DNA from: Blastopirellula marina
GTDB lineage: Bacteria; Planctomycetota; Planctomycetia; Pirellulales; Pirellulaceae
DNA: 64,000 nt
NCBI RefSeq assembly: GCF_002967715.1
Contig: NZ_PUIA01000037.1
Location: 402,200 to 466,199, forward strand
Direction of reading: 5' to 3'
The notes under the pieces were generated by a model that had not been told where the DNA came from, made no database searches, and saw nothing but the letters and a program-made list of their open reading frames with translations. Position 1 is the first letter of the stretch; each line of letters begins with the position of its first letter. Made by a program: the position numbers and the translations under genes. Below are positions 30,177 to 39,639 of this stretch, piece by piece.

Positions 30177-30264
30177 ATAAGAAAAAAGATACACCGAACT
30201 TTTAGGTCTGACCGCTGTCCATTAGCTTTCCCATTATTGGACCCCTGGTCTTGGAGAACCTGTC

Positions 30265-31494
30265 ATGAGTGCGACCGATGCTTCCGCCGGTACCGAGCCG
30301 TTGAGCTCGACGGACACAGTTCAGCTGTTCCAGAAGTACGTAGTGCCCAACTACGTGCGCTACCCGGTGAACCTGGTCCGCGGCGAAGGCTCGAAAATCT
30401 GGGATGCCGAAGGGAAAGAGTATCTCGACCTGTTCCCCGGCTGGGGCTGCAACCTGCTTGGGCATTGCCCTGACATGGTGGTCTCGGCCGTGCAGGATCA
30501 AGTTGCCAAGCTGATCCACGTTCCCAACACCTGGCACATGGACGCCCAAGGCGAATGGGCCAAGATGCTCTCCGATCGCAGCTTCGGCGGCAAAGCGTTC
30601 TTCTGTAACAGCGGTGCCGAAGCCAACGAGGCCGCCATCAAGCTGGCTCGTCTGCATACGCCGGACGAAAAGTACAAGATCATTACCTTCCTCGGCGGCT
30701 TTCACGGCCGAACCTACGGAGCCGTGACCGCCACCGCGCAGCCGAAGTATCACCAGCACATCGGCCCGATGATGGCTGGCTTCAGCTACGCCCCGCACGG
30801 AGACTTGGAAGCGGTACGCGACCTGGTCGACGAACATACCTGTGCGATCATGATCGAGCCGATCCAAGGGGAGGGTGGCGTCAAGCTGCCCCCCGAAGGT
30901 TTCCTGGAAGGCCTGCGAAAGATCGCCGACGAGAACAACCTGCTGCTGATCTTCGACGAAGTTCAAACCGGCTGCGGTCGAACCGGCGAGTGGTTCGCTT
31001 ACCAGCACTTCGGCGTTCAGCCCGACATCATGACGCTGGCCAAGAGCCTGTGCGGCGGTGTCGCCGGCGGAGCACTTCTGACCACTTCAGAAATCGCCGA
31101 CAGCTTGAAGCCTGGCATGCACGCGGCCACGTTTGGTGGCAATCCGCTGGCAGCCCGGGCCGGGATCGCCGCGATTCAGCAGATCGAACGAGACGGCTTG
31201 CTGGAAAAAGCCAAGGTAGCCAGTGAGATCTTTCGCGAGCGACTGACTGCCCTGAAAGAAGAATGCGATTTGATCCAGGAAGTACGCATCGTCGGCATGA
31301 TGATCGGCCTGGAACTTTCGGTCGACGGGGCCCCCGCCGTGAAGGCCTGCCTCGAGAAGCAACTGCTGATCAACTGCACGCAAGGACGGGTTATCCGCCT
31401 GCTGCCGGCGATGAACATCACCGAAGAAGAGATTCATCACGGGTGTGACATTCTTTCCGAAGTATTAAAAAACTTGCCAGCCACGGCTGAGTAA
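30265..31494 (+). CDS. argD: Acetylornithine aminotransferase
   Basis: ArgD is a PLP-dependent class III aminotransferase converting N-acetylglutamate semialdehyde to N-acetylornithine. The 409-aa protein has the substrate/PLP segments [24 protein letters not shown] and [18 protein letters not shown]. The PLP-binding Lys lies in [24 protein letters not shown] precedes the ATG. The order argB-argD-argF supports the arginine role over other class III enzymes. Confidence 0.95.
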   Translation: MSATDASAGTEPLSSTDTVQLFQKYVVPNYVRYPVNLVRGEGSKIWDAEGKEYLDLFPGWGCNLLGHCPDMVVSAVQDQVAKLIHVPNTWHMDAQGEWAKMLSDRSFGGKAFFCNSGAEANEAAIKLARLHTPDEKYKIITFLGGFHGRTYGAVTATAQPKYHQHIGPMMAGFSYAPHGDLEAVRDLVDEHTCAIMIEPIQGEGGVKLPPEGFLEGLRKIADENNLLLIFDEVQTGCGRTGEWFAYQHFGVQPDIMTLAKSLCGGVAGGALLTTSEIADSLKPGMHAATFGGNPLAARAGIAAIQQIERDGLLEKAKVASEIFRERLTALKEECDLIQEVRIVGMMIGLELSVDGAPAVKACLEKQLLINCTQGRVIRLLPAMNITEEEIHHGCDILSEVLKNLPATAE

Positions 31495-31552
31495 CCCCTT
31501 TTCTTTTTTGGGTACCGAAGTGACCCTGTAATTCAATCGTGAGATCGTTTCC

Positions 31553-32488
31553 ATGCGACATTTCTTGAGCCTATTTGATGTTTCCGACGACGAACTAAAG
31601 CGAATCTTTGAACTGGGGCACCAGTTGAAATCGCGCTTGAAGTCAGGCGTCCGCGAACCCATTTTGCAGGGCAAAGTCGCTGGGCTGTTGTTCGAGAAGC
31701 CTTCTTTGCGAACTCGTGTCAGCTTTGAAGCCGGTATGGCTCAGCTGGGCGGCAGCAGCTTGTTCCTCGGCGAAGATGTCGGCTGGGGCAAGCGAGAAGC
31801 ACCGCAAGATTTCAGCCGCGTTATTGGCCAGTACCTGGACGTGATCGTCTGCCGAGCCAAGTCGCACGACAAGGTCGAAACGCTGGCCAAGTACGCCGAT
31901 ACGATCATCATCAACGGCCTGACCGACCTGTGCCACCCTTGCCAGGCCCTGGCCGACCTGATGACCATTCGCGAAGAGTTCGGCAGCCTGGAAGGACAGA
32001 AGCTGACCTTCGTTGGCGACGGCAACAACGTTTCGCGCAGTCTGGCGCTTGCCTGTGCCAAGATGGACATGACCTTCTCGCTGGCCCACCCCAAAGGGTA
32101 CGAGATCGAGCAAGAGTTCATCGATCGCATTTTAGCCGTATCTCCCAATGCCAAGATCGAGCAGACCACCGATCCGATTGCCGCCGTGGAAGGTGCCTGT
32201 GCCGTCTATACCGACGTATGGGCCAGCATGGGACAAGAAGCCGAACAGGCCAAACGCGAGAAAGACTTCGCCGACTTCCAGGTCAATCAGAAGTTGATGG
32301 ATGCCGCCGCGAAGGACGCGATCTTCCTGCACTGCCTGCCAGCCAAACGGGGCCAGGAAGTGACCGACCAGGTGATGGACTGCAAAACCAGCCGAATCGT
32401 CGAACAAGCCGGCAACCGTATGCACGCCCAGAAGGGCCTGCTGGTTTGGCTGCTGACCGAAGCGGTCGACAAGGTTCACCTCGACTAA
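31553..32488 (+). CDS. argF: Ornithine carbamoyltransferase
   Basis: ArgF joins ornithine and carbamoyl phosphate to make citrulline. The 311-aa protein has the carbamoyl-phosphate site [10 protein letters not shown], the HPCQALADL segment, the ornithine-side DVWASMGQE, and the catalytic HCLPA ([13 protein letters not shown]). These separate it from aspartate transcarbamylase. It lies 58 bases after argD with no terminator between them, so the genes are likely co-transcribed. Confidence 0.96.
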   Translation: MRHFLSLFDVSDDELKRIFELGHQLKSRLKSGVREPILQGKVAGLLFEKPSLRTRVSFEAGMAQLGGSSLFLGEDVGWGKREAPQDFSRVIGQYLDVIVCRAKSHDKVETLAKYADTIIINGLTDLCHPCQALADLMTIREEFGSLEGQKLTFVGDGNNVSRSLALACAKMDMTFSLAHPKGYEIEQEFIDRILAVSPNAKIEQTTDPIAAVEGACAVYTDVWASMGQEAEQAKREKDFADFQVNQKLMDAAAKDAIFLHCLPAKRGQEVTDQVMDCKTSRIVEQAGNRMHAQKGLLVWLLTEAVDKVHLD

Positions 32489-32504
32489 CACCATCAGGTT
32501 CTGA

Positions 32505-32639
32505 AGGTGCCACCCTCAAGTCTTCTTGGGCGTGCGAACGACAGAAGTCATTCGCTTCCTTGGGATGACCTGGACCAAGGTGTTCCTTTGTCGTCTCGAT
32601 CGCTGAAGACTCGCCCAAGCGGACTTGGGTATGGCACCT
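32505..32639. repeat. Inverted-repeat element between argF and rph
   Basis: Two 28-base arms, 32505-32532 and 32612-32639, are inverted copies matching at 23 of 28 positions (AGGTGCCA...CTTGGGCG). The 79-base centre can pair further, including CCTTGG/CCAAGG. The element ends 36 bases before the rph ATG and fills almost all of the gap. It could be a small non-coding mobile element (MITE-like) or a structured leader controlling rph. Confidence 0.55.
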
Positions 32640-32675
32640 CGAACATGCAACCCGATACTCACTCAAGGAAATACC

Positions 32676-33395
32676 ATGCCCCGTCACGATGGCCGTTCTG
32701 TTTCTCAGCTTCGTCCTTTGAAGGTGAAGCGAAAGTACACCAAGAACGCCCCCGGTAGCGTGCTGATTCAGGCCGGCACCACCACCGTTCTGTGCACGGC
32801 CAGCATCGAGTCTTCCGTGCCGCCGTGGCTTAAAGGAAGTGAAAAGGGGTGGGTTACCGGCGAGTACAACATGCTGCCAGGCAGCACGCCAACGCGCAAA
32901 GCGCGTAAGGTCGACGGCCGCACGACCGAGATCCAGCGTCTGATTGGCCGCAGCCTACGAGCCGTGGTCGACCTGGAAGCATTGGGCGAACAAATGATCA
33001 CGGTCGACTGCGACGTGCTGGATGCCGATGGAGGAACGCGCACGGCCAGCATCACTGGGGCGTTCATCGCACTGGTCGATGCCGTCAGCACGATCGAGCT
33101 ACCAGATCCCACGCGTTCCGTTTTCAAAGACAGCCTGGCCGCGATCAGCGTCGGCATCGTCAACGGTTCGCCAGTGCTCGATCTCGACTACGTCGAAGAC
33201 TTCGCCGCGACGGTCGATATGAATGTTGTCATGACCGGCAGTGGCAAGTTCATCGAAATTCAGGGAACCGGCGAAGAAGCAACCTTCACCGAAGACGAAC
33301 TTGCCAAGCTCTTGAAACTGGCCAAGGGGGGCATCAAGGACTTGACCGAGATGCAGCAAAAAGCCCTCGGCCGTAAATGGCCGGTTGCTTCGTAG
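32676..33395 (+). CDS. rph: Ribonuclease PH
   Basis: RNase PH trims tRNA 3' ends using phosphate. The 239-aa protein matches the family from the start: [14 protein letters not shown], then [62 protein letters not shown] and [20 protein letters not shown]. The ATG at 32676 follows AAGGA and gives the canonical N-terminus. It lies downstream of argF behind an inverted-repeat element. Confidence 0.97.
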   Translation: MPRHDGRSVSQLRPLKVKRKYTKNAPGSVLIQAGTTTVLCTASIESSVPPWLKGSEKGWVTGEYNMLPGSTPTRKARKVDGRTTEIQRLIGRSLRAVVDLEALGEQMITVDCDVLDADGGTRTASITGAFIALVDAVSTIELPDPTRSVFKDSLAAISVGIVNGSPVLDLDYVEDFAATVDMNVVMTGSGKFIEIQGTGEEATFTEDELAKLLKLAKGGIKDLTEMQQKALGRKWPVAS

Positions 33396-33459
33396 GTGGC
33401 GTAGGGTGCGAGCGGCGAAACGCATCGCACCGGTGGCAAGACGCGAGCGTAGACGCCAC
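33396..33459. repeat. Nested inverted repeats between rph and a convergent gene
   Basis: GTGGCGT (33396-33402) pairs with ACGCCAC (33453-33459), and inside it GGTGCGA (33405-33411) pairs with TCGCACC (33425-33431). There is no T-run. It begins at the base after the rph stop and may end or protect both convergent messages, or be another dispersed palindrome. Confidence 0.4.
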
Positions 33460-33512
33460 GTTCTTGTTTCGCTTAATGAATGCTACCCCTGATCCGGCAA
33501 CTGCCTGGTGAA

Positions 33513-35426
33513 CTACTTCCCAGGAGCTTGGCGAAGCGTAGGCGTTCCACTGTGCCCGGTATGACATCCCGTGCAGAAGTGCGTGAAGCCAGGCCGGGCA
33601 CCGCTGTAGTGATCCCCGGCAAACGCATAGAACGTTGTTCTCTCGCCAGATTCCGGCTTGGCGTCGCTCTTCCAACGGACGACCTTGCCGTCGGAATCGA
33701 AGCCAGCCAGTACGGTCGGCGCGCCAGGCGGAATGCGAAAACGGAATGCGTCTTCCTCGACCGGTGTTTCGATAAGAAGTTCGAAGTCGCCGTGAACGCG
33801 TGGCTTGTCAGGTGAATCAAACCGATCGCGGTGCGAACCATAAATACGGATCGTCTCGATCAGGTCTTTTGGCACAGGGTTAAACCTGGCCCCTTCTTCG
33901 CCAGCGGTCCTTTGGCCAGGGGCATCCTGGTTGCCGGCAAAGCTGACGGCCGAGTTATGGACCTCGGCGGTTGGTCCATCGAATGTCTCGCCATTGGCAA
34001 AGCGAACGGTTTGCCGCCCGTCGCCGATTTCAAGCGTTTGGAAGTTGTATTTGATTTCTCTCGGAGCAACCGCGACAGGTTCGCTATCGACCAACTGCGG
34101 ATCATCGAACACTTTTCGGAGCGATATACTTTCCGCTGTGGCGTTCTGCCCCCAGTCTTCGTCCGCCAGGTAAATACCGTACGAGGCATCGTTCCATGTG
34201 CCATCCTTCTGCTTGCTGGCGGCAGCCAAGGTGATTTGGTTGGCGGGATACGTGCTTGGCGTGGCTAGTTGCAATGGGTTGCCATTGAAATCCTGTGAAG
34301 GACCGGGAATCAGAAGCGTGTCACTTGTTGCCGGCAGAACCGATTCTTTGGCCATCGAACTCGGGGAATTGTCGATGCATCCCGCTTTGGCCTGAACGAC
34401 CGTCATGTGGCTTGCAGCATTTTCATCAATCTCAGACGAAGTCATGAAGATGTAGTTGCCGTTATGAAGTCCACGAGGTCGTAAGACTGGCTCCTTCGTC
34501 TTGATCACGCTGCCAAAGAAATCGCCGTTGGGTTCAATATGGGCCCCCAGCCACGAATCGGTGGGCAGCGTTGCGGTTTCCCTGTCGTCGGTGTAGGGCT
34601 CGATCGTACGAAGATCACGCGAGATGACTTCGCGATTCCGGCTCCAGAGGCTGAAGATGACGTAACCATTCGATGCGATCCAGGGCCAACGATCATTGTT
34701 ACGATTCGCGGATAGCGGCTTCTTGCCGCTACCATCTTCCTGCATGATCCACAGCGTTGTGCTTCGGCGAGCATGGTCGCGCCCCAGGTCTGGTGTGCGG
34801 CTCGAAGCAAAGATGATGTGACCGCCCGGGGCGTAAGTTGGGTCGACATCGTCATAGTCGACCTGCTTTCGCTCGGTGTCCGAAAGTGTCTCGGTGCCGT
34901 CTTGGGTATACCGCATCGGAGGAGCGGCCGTGCAGCCAGAATCCTCTGGTCCGCCTGTCAATTGACGCAGTTCGGTTCCGTCGACTCGAATTTCATACAA
35001 GCGAAAATGTCCGGCATCAGGCGATGCTTTACGCCCGGCAAAAATGATTCTCTGGCCATCCGGTGAAACGCTCGGGCTCATTACGTCAATCAAAGTCGAC
35101 CCGTCCGGCAACTGCTTTCCCCAGGTCAGCTCACTCACCTGGCCCCCAGGAAGCAGCATGCGCAATCGCCCCTGTTCCGCTTGCCACAGGGGTTGGCCGG
35201 GATAGACGAACGTCTCGCCTTGATTGGCGGCAGCACGCAAGCTGGCGGCGCTGCTGCGCGACGTAAAGACAATTGGATACGCCGTTCCCACGTGAACGTA
35301 CGGCGTCAGCTCAGGGCTGCCAGGCGGTCTTCGAGCCTGGCTGAAATACCAAAAGCACACAATGGCAAGTGCGCACGCGAAGGCGGCAAGTAAGGCGAGA
35401 AAAGTTTTGCCTTGCCTACTTCTCAT
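33513..35426 (-). CDS. Exported beta-propeller protein with C-terminal c-type haem motif
   Basis: The 637-aa protein has an N-terminal membrane anchor or signal (FLALLAAFACALAIVCFWYF). TolB/PD40-like propeller repeats follow (SPSVSPDGQRIIFAGRK, VDPTYAPGGHIIFASSRT, WPWIASNGYVIFSLW). At the end, FCTGCHTGHSG holds a CxxCH haem-attachment motif (about residues 618-622). The layout recalls the propeller/haem proteins of planctomycetes related to the middle domain of hydrazine synthase alpha; that similarity is from memory and untested. It overlaps the upstream lipoprotein gene by 11 bases, so it is the third gene of a DUF1559 unit. Confidence 0.8.
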   Translation of the reverse strand: MRSRQGKTFLALLAAFACALAIVCFWYFSQARRPPGSPELTPYVHVGTAYPIVFTSRSSAASLRAAANQGETFVYPGQPLWQAEQGRLRMLLPGGQVSELTWGKQLPDGSTLIDVMSPSVSPDGQRIIFAGRKASPDAGHFRLYEIRVDGTELRQLTGGPEDSGCTAAPPMRYTQDGTETLSDTERKQVDYDDVDPTYAPGGHIIFASSRTPDLGRDHARRSTTLWIMQEDGSGKKPLSANRNNDRWPWIASNGYVIFSLWSRNREVISRDLRTIEPYTDDRETATLPTDSWLGAHIEPNGDFFGSVIKTKEPVLRPRGLHNGNYIFMTSSEIDENAASHMTVVQAKAGCIDNSPSSMAKESVLPATSDTLLIPGPSQDFNGNPLQLATPSTYPANQITLAAASKQKDGTWNDASYGIYLADEDWGQNATAESISLRKVFDDPQLVDSEPVAVAPREIKYNFQTLEIGDGRQTVRFANGETFDGPTAEVHNSAVSFAGNQDAPGQRTAGEEGARFNPVPKDLIETIRIYGSHRDRFDSPDKPRVHGDFELLIETPVEEDAFRFRIPPGAPTVLAGFDSDGKVVRWKSDAKPESGERTTFYAFAGDHYSGARPGFTHFCTGCHTGHSGTPTLRQAPGK

Positions 35427-35829
35427 ACTGGCTCAAGTCGATATCGAGAGTATCGCCACCCTTGATCGATTGCTTAATGGGCGTCTTGTTTTGGTCGAAC
35501 TGCCCCTTGAGCTTGTCAACGTTGGGGTAAGGATCGAGTTGTTGTACGGCAATCCGATAATCGCCGGCAGGCACTTCCGCCTCGAAATGGCCACTAGGAT
35601 CGATACTGGCCATAAACGTCTGGCCAGTCATCGTGCCATTTTCCTCTTGGATGAAGTGGATTTGTATATCCCCCTGCTCGCTGACCTGCAGGGCCTGACC
35701 ACCCTTGGTAACCGAGCCTGTGACGATCGAAGGGGCTTGTCCACAACCAACGCACGCCAGCATCACCGGGGTAAACAAGCAGATAGAAATCCGAGTGGTT
35801 GTCACTTCGGCATACCTTTCAAAGAGCAA
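35416..35829 (-). CDS. Small lipoprotein, transthyretin-like (unit A)
   Basis: The 137-aa product has a signal peptide ending in a lipobox (LACVGC). A single beta-sandwich follows: VTGSVTKGGQALQV, an ASIDPSGHFEAEVPAGDYRIAV strand pair and a terminal DTLDIDLSQYEK. It lies 79 bases after the DUF1559 gene and overlaps the haem-propeller gene. The final IDLS strand matches its paralogues at 39640 and 41829. Confidence 0.82.
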   Translation of the reverse strand: MLFERYAEVTTTRISICLFTPVMLACVGCGQAPSIVTGSVTKGGQALQVSEQGDIQIHFIQEENGTMTGQTFMASIDPSGHFEAEVPAGDYRIAVQQLDPYPNVDKLKGQFDQNKTPIKQSIKGGDTLDIDLSQYEK

Positions 35830-35857
35830 GACGAAACCTGAAGAACTTCAAACGAGA

Positions 35858-35884
35858 ATCGGCGAAGCGTTAGCCTCGCCGAAT
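35858..35884. other. Intercistronic hairpin, unit A
   Basis: TCGGCGA (35859-35865) pairs with TCGCCGA (35876-35882), with two more G-C pairs inside. It lies between the DUF1559 stop and the lipoprotein start. It lacks a T-run on the minus strand, so partial termination or RNA processing is more likely than full termination. Confidence 0.5.
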
Positions 35885-35908
35885 CAGATTGGATAGGTCG
35901 AGCCAGTG

Positions 35909-36919
35909 TTACGGCTTCGTGTAAGGAATACCGTCGTTGACGGCGTGCATCATGGCCCAAGTTGGCTGGTCGATGGTTTCCGCGATGCTACTGACGCTAC
36001 CATCGACAAACACCACGTTCACAATGCCTGGATGCAAAGATCGAGCGACTGCCTGCGTGTTGGTGCAGTTTTCCCAGCATCCACCGCGGCCGTCGGCGAA
36101 GTCTTGGCAATCGAGAACGTCGTCTGAGTTTGAGTTGCGATCATTCGGGCCGTGGCAGTCACCACGCGAGAAATTGTTGACGATGCTCGAACCAGAGACA
36201 CCCAGCGCCCAAACACCGCGTTGATCGGTCGCAACTTCACCAATACGAATTTCATCAAAAAGGACCGAGTTCGAGGTCCCGTCGGTGACAACCGACATGT
36301 TCTTGCCTTTATTGACGGTGAAGACGCCGTCCGAACTGATGTTCTGGCTGTAGCCATTCGGGGTTAAGGCCTGACCATCACTCCACCACGACCCAAAGCC
36401 ACCATTGGCTGCGTAGTTGCCACGTCCCCAGTTCCCCCCGATGCCGCTGTACGGGGTCTTCGAAGCGGCGTCCGTTGGGCAGAGAAAAGCCGGAATCTCT
36501 TGCGCTCGAGCATACTGGCCATTGGGAAGCGTCACATCTCGCTGCCATTTATCCACGGTATTCGCGTTGTTTTCGTTGACTTCAAAAAGGTCATACAGCG
36601 CCGACTGTTCGACAAACGGCAGCAACTTGACCGCCCAGTTCGGGCCGATCTGATCCGACTCGTTATTGCCGGCATAGCCGTTGTTGTGGTTGTAAAGCGC
36701 TGCGGGCATTTTCAGGAACGTGTCGTGATGATTGTGTGCCGCCAAGCCAAGTTGCTTGAGATTGTTGATGCACTGAGAGCGGCGGGCGGCTTCACGTGCC
36801 TGCTGAACGGCCGGCAGCAAAAGGGCAATCAAAACCCCAATAATTGCGATGACAACTAACAGCTCGACGAGCGTAAAGGCTTTCTGATGTCCTTGATATT
36901 TGGTAAGAGGCATATGCAT
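35909..36919 (-). CDS. DUF1559 pseudopilin-like protein (unit A)
   Basis: The 336-aa protein starts [28 protein letters not shown]. The residue before the cleavage point is Ala rather than Gly, and Glu+5 is kept. [27 protein letters not shown] follows, and HPGIVNVVFVDGSV gives the H-X9-DG motif near the end. It would be anchored in the inner membrane with a globular part outside. The ATG at 36919 lies six bases after AAGGAACC, the ribosome site shared by units A-D. It heads a unit with the lipoprotein and the haem propeller. Confidence 0.93.
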   Translation of the reverse strand: MHMPLTKYQGHQKAFTLVELLVVIAIIGVLIALLLPAVQQAREAARRSQCINNLKQLGLAAHNHHDTFLKMPAALYNHNNGYAGNNESDQIGPNWAVKLLPFVEQSALYDLFEVNENNANTVDKWQRDVTLPNGQYARAQEIPAFLCPTDAASKTPYSGIGGNWGRGNYAANGGFGSWWSDGQALTPNGYSQNISSDGVFTVNKGKNMSVVTDGTSNSVLFDEIRIGEVATDQRGVWALGVSGSSIVNNFSRGDCHGPNDRNSNSDDVLDCQDFADGRGGCWENCTNTQAVARSLHPGIVNVVFVDGSVSSIAETIDQPTWAMMHAVNDGIPYTKP

Positions 36920-37056
36920 TTACGAGGTTCCTTGAAGAGAGACGATAAGATAGCAAAGCGTAAAGTAAGGGAAAGATATGAAATGGGCAAGAGATAAGGA
37001 GCGGGTTGCTTAGAGCCACAGACGCGAGATAATGAGGAAGGATGCCCCCTATCCTG

Positions 37057-37085
37057 TTTATCGTCAATAGGGGGCAGTAATGCAA
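37057..37085 (-). promoter_or_regulatory. Promoter of unit A
   Basis: On the minus strand, -35 TTGCAT (37080-37085), a 17-base spacer and -10 GATAAA (37057-37062). The same elements with the same spacing occur at the same distance before units B, C and D. Transcription would start near 37050, giving a leader of about 130 bases. Confidence 0.7.
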
Positions 37086-37145
37086 GTTAAATAAAATGAA
37101 AAAGATCGAAATATGTTGGTGTTCCGCTGGTTAAGTCTAGCGTGG

Positions 37146-37159
37146 TGGGGGTATATCTC
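37146..37159. promoter_or_regulatory. Degenerate copy of the shared upstream palindrome, unit A
   Basis: Only the right half, TATATCTC after a G5 run, is kept compared with the GAGAAATATTTCTC of unit D. It lies about 60-70 bases upstream of the -35. Between here and the next terminator (37160-37456) I see no gene. Confidence 0.35.
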
Positions 37160-37456
37160 AATTCGAATTTGCATGTCTGGCGTAAAGTCGTGCCAGGTGG
37201 TTCTGAGGAGACGATGCTTCATCGGGATCTAGCGATTGGATAAGTATGCTCGTGAACGTAGTGGCAGCTTTTCAGGTCTGAGAACTGTTGCATGAAGGGA
37301 GCGACGGTGAATCGCATCACACCCACTTCGCAGAAGCTAACAAGCTACATTGTTCAAGGAGAAGTAACCTGCCGTAAAAGATAGTGAGCCATTCAAGACA
37401 CTCGTGGCCAGCGTTCTTCTCTTCATGTCTTCTTCCGTCACCTTAACTGGCGCATG

Positions 37457-37484
37457 AAAAAACCCGACTTGCAGCCAAGCCGGG
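37457..37484 (-). terminator. Intrinsic terminator after unit B
   Basis: On the minus strand, CCCGGCTTG and CAAGTCGGG pair (one mismatch) around a GCTG loop and run into six T. It lies 52 bases past the lipoprotein stop at 37536, so unit B ends here and unit A has its own promoter. Confidence 0.88.
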
Positions 37485-37535
37485 CTAAGTCCACGTTGAT
37501 CTCACGTCAGGCCATCACGACCCAACCAGAATTGG

Positions 37536-37940
37536 CTATTTAACCAGTTCGATCGCTAACGTGTTGCTTCCCTCGTTGACCGTAATGGTGGTCTCTTTGG
37601 GGGACATGCCTGCCAAGGCGTGGGTCGGCAGCGATTCGCCTGGCTTCAGGTTCTCGGGGATGGGGACCGGAGGTGGAGCAAATGAAAGTCGACCGGCACC
37701 CTTGGTCAGGCCGTCACCTTCTTTGTAAGTGGTCCACGTAACGGTCCCGTCGCTGTTGATTTTACCAGAGCCCGGCTTGCCGCCAGCTTCCGGAGTGAAG
37801 GTTAATGTGCCTTCGGTGACGGGGCTTCCCTTGCTGGTAACGGTTGCCGAAACGGGTGCGAGTTCACCACTCTTCGAATCACAGCCACATATGCCCAGTA
37901 GGAACAGAGCCGCAACGGTAAGTACATCAAGTCTAATCAT
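37536..37940 (-). CDS. Small lipoprotein (unit B)
   Basis: The 134-aa product has a lipobox (LLGICGC) and a beta-sandwich (VSATVTSKGSPVTEGTLTFTP, INSDGTVTWTTY). It ends in GSNTLAIELVK, the same kind of terminal strand as the other lipoproteins. A Pro-rich loop (APPPVPIPENLKPGE) is peculiar to this copy. The ATG at 37940 gives a normal signal peptide; the longer frame adds 24 residues without function. It is followed by a strong terminator. Confidence 0.8.
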   Translation of the reverse strand: MIRLDVLTVAALFLLGICGCDSKSGELAPVSATVTSKGSPVTEGTLTFTPEAGGKPGSGKINSDGTVTWTTYKEGDGLTKGAGRLSFAPPPVPIPENLKPGESLPTHALAGMSPKETTITVNEGSNTLAIELVK

Positions 37941-37985
37941 AGCCTTAGCAGATCCATGGCTGAGGGGAGGTTGTTGGACGTTCAG

Positions 37986-38015
37986 GCCGTGCTGATCCGT
38001 GGGATGCAGCACGGC
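37986..38015. other. Intercistronic hairpin, unit B
   Basis: GCCGTGCTG (37986-37994) pairs perfectly with CAGCACGGC (38007-38015). The loop extends the stem by ATCC/GGAT with one bulge. It is the most stable of the four intercistronic hairpins and has no T-run. Confidence 0.6.
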
Positions 38016-38041
38016 GACTGGATGACTAAATCGAGAAGCGA

Positions 38042-39079
38042 CTACGGCAGTTCAAACGCAACGCCGTCGTTACGCGATCCCATGGCACGATAGACGCTCA
38101 TCTGAACCGTTTCAGGGCAGAAGTGGACCGAACCGTCGGTGAACAGGAACAAGGCACCGCCTGGGTGCTGGCTACCAAAGCTCATGTCCGATTCGTCTGT
38201 GGCATCTCGACGATTGAGGAACATGTTGGTGTCCATGATTCGCAGGTTGGCTGCAATCGAACGACCATTGCAACCACCGCCATTTCCGCCTGAGAAGATT
38301 GGGTAGCGCGAGCTGTTCAAAGCGGTAATCGTCACGGTGTTGGTCACAGTAACTTCCCCAATGGCGACCGTGTTACTGAGACCGTCGGTGATTTCCGCGA
38401 AGGTCGTCATGTAAGTGGTGTCGTTCTGGTTGTCAAAACGGATAACACCATTCTGATTGCTGGCGCTGTAACGAGCACAACCGTAGTCGGTGTACTCCCA
38501 GCCCATGTTGCCGATGTAGTTCGACTTGGGATTACCTTCGTCGTCTTGCACCGGCAGGATGTCCGATGGGCAGAGGTAGCCATCAACAACGGCGCTCGAT
38601 TGACGAAGGAGCGTAGCGACTTGGGCATTGGGGTCACCGCTGCCTGGCCGATTGCGCGACCAGACACCGCAGCCGTCAATGTTGGAACCGCTGGTGCACG
38701 GTGGATTAGGTAGCGTGTGTCGACCACCGCGGGTCACGATTACAGGTCGGCTGCTGCCAGAGGAAACGGCCAAGACTTGGTCGTAAAGATTGCCCTGTTC
38801 CAACTGGGGAAGGATATAAAAACCCCAGCCGAAGCTGTCGTTGTCGTCATCTGCCTGGCCAACGGGAAGTGCCCCGTAGGTATCGTGAAAATTGTGCAGC
38901 GCCAGGCCAAGCTGCTTGAGATTGTTGCTGCACTGCATGCGGCGAGCGGCTTCACGTGCCTGCTGAACGGCCGGCAGCAAAAGGGCAATCAAAACCCCAA
39001 TAATTGCGATGACAACCAACAGTTCAACGAGCGTAAAAGCTTTCGATCGCCGCAGACCCATTGCAAGAGGCTTATGCAT
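38042..39079 (-). CDS. DUF1559 pseudopilin-like protein (unit B)
   Basis: The 345-aa protein starts [28 protein letters not shown], with Ala before the cleavage point, Glu at +5 and the [27 protein letters not shown] signature. [15 protein letters not shown] is the H-X9-DG motif. Its central region (loops with [10 protein letters not shown] and repeated Asn/Arg stretches) is unlike units A, C and D, so the exposed domain has diverged while the anchor is nearly identical. The ATG at 39079 uses the shared AAGGAACC site. Confidence 0.93.
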   Translation of the reverse strand: MHKPLAMGLRRSKAFTLVELLVVIAIIGVLIALLLPAVQQAREAARRMQCSNNLKQLGLALHNFHDTYGALPVGQADDDNDSFGWGFYILPQLEQGNLYDQVLAVSSGSSRPVIVTRGGRHTLPNPPCTSGSNIDGCGVWSRNRPGSGDPNAQVATLLRQSSAVVDGYLCPSDILPVQDDEGNPKSNYIGNMGWEYTDYGCARYSASNQNGVIRFDNQNDTTYMTTFAEITDGLSNTVAIGEVTVTNTVTITALNSSRYPIFSGGNGGGCNGRSIAANLRIMDTNMFLNRRDATDESDMSFGSQHPGGALFLFTDGSVHFCPETVQMSVYRAMGSRNDGVAFELP

Positions 39080-39225
39080 GGATGAGGTTCCTTGATAAAG
39101 AGGCAAACAGAGAAATAGGAATAATGGATAACGTGAAGAGTTAGAGCTGTTTGTGGGGAAAAGGAGTGCATCGGGGCACAAATCGCCACAAATCTCAGTT
39201 CAGAGGGGAGGCACCCTCTACTGTG

Positions 39226-39254
39226 TTTATCGTTAACGCCACACCCCAGTGCAA
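39226..39254 (-). promoter_or_regulatory. Promoter of unit B
   Basis: On the minus strand, -35 TTGCAC (39249-39254), 17 bases and -10 GATAAA (39226-39231). The sequence upstream of the -35 is A/T-rich (TTTATTTAGAC), as in units A and D, and may act as an UP element. The leader is about 140 bases. Confidence 0.75.
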
Positions 39255-39324
39255 GTCTAAATAAAGAGGAAATAATTAAATGATATGACATCCTGCAGAG
39301 GGCGTCGTAGCTATAGGGGGTGTA

Positions 39325-39338
39325 GAGAAATATATCTC
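39325..39338. promoter_or_regulatory. Shared upstream palindrome, unit B
   Basis: GAGAAATATATCTC is one mismatch from a perfect palindrome and is preceded by TATAGGGGG. It lies 70 bases upstream of the -35. Copies with the same spacing precede units C and D. Confidence 0.6.
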
Positions 39339-39578
39339 AAGCAAAATGTGTTTGCGATTTGCGAAGCAGGGTCAGATCATCGCATGGCGGCCACACCAGA
39401 GCAGGCCGATCCAATGCGCCAAAACCGCAGGCATATGAATCTGTCGCTGTGCGATATTGAGGATTGTTACGCATTCGGAAGGTGCACCAACCGAGCGAGA
39501 TTCAGCGGTACTCTGGGACAAGAAGGATGGCCAGGGGGCAGATAGAATTGCAGCGTTGTGCGTTGAGAGCTACGCCAG

Positions 39579-39610
39579 GAAGTGCAACGACATCTGCGTC
39601 GTTGCACTTC
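39579..39610. other. Hairpin downstream of the unit C lipoprotein
   Basis: GAAGTGCAACGAC and GTCGTTGCACTTC form a perfect 13-bp stem with a 6-base loop, 30 bases past the lipoprotein stop. No T-run follows on the minus strand. It probably ends or stabilises the unit C message. The rest of 39339-39578 holds no gene I can support. Confidence 0.6.
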
Positions 39611-39639
39611 AGCGTGAAGTGTTGTCATCGACAACTCGA

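Noticed and set aside
36792..37085. 97-codon minus-strand frame over the start of unit A
   Set aside because: It overlaps the DUF1559 start in another frame and covers the promoter, so it is a chance frame.
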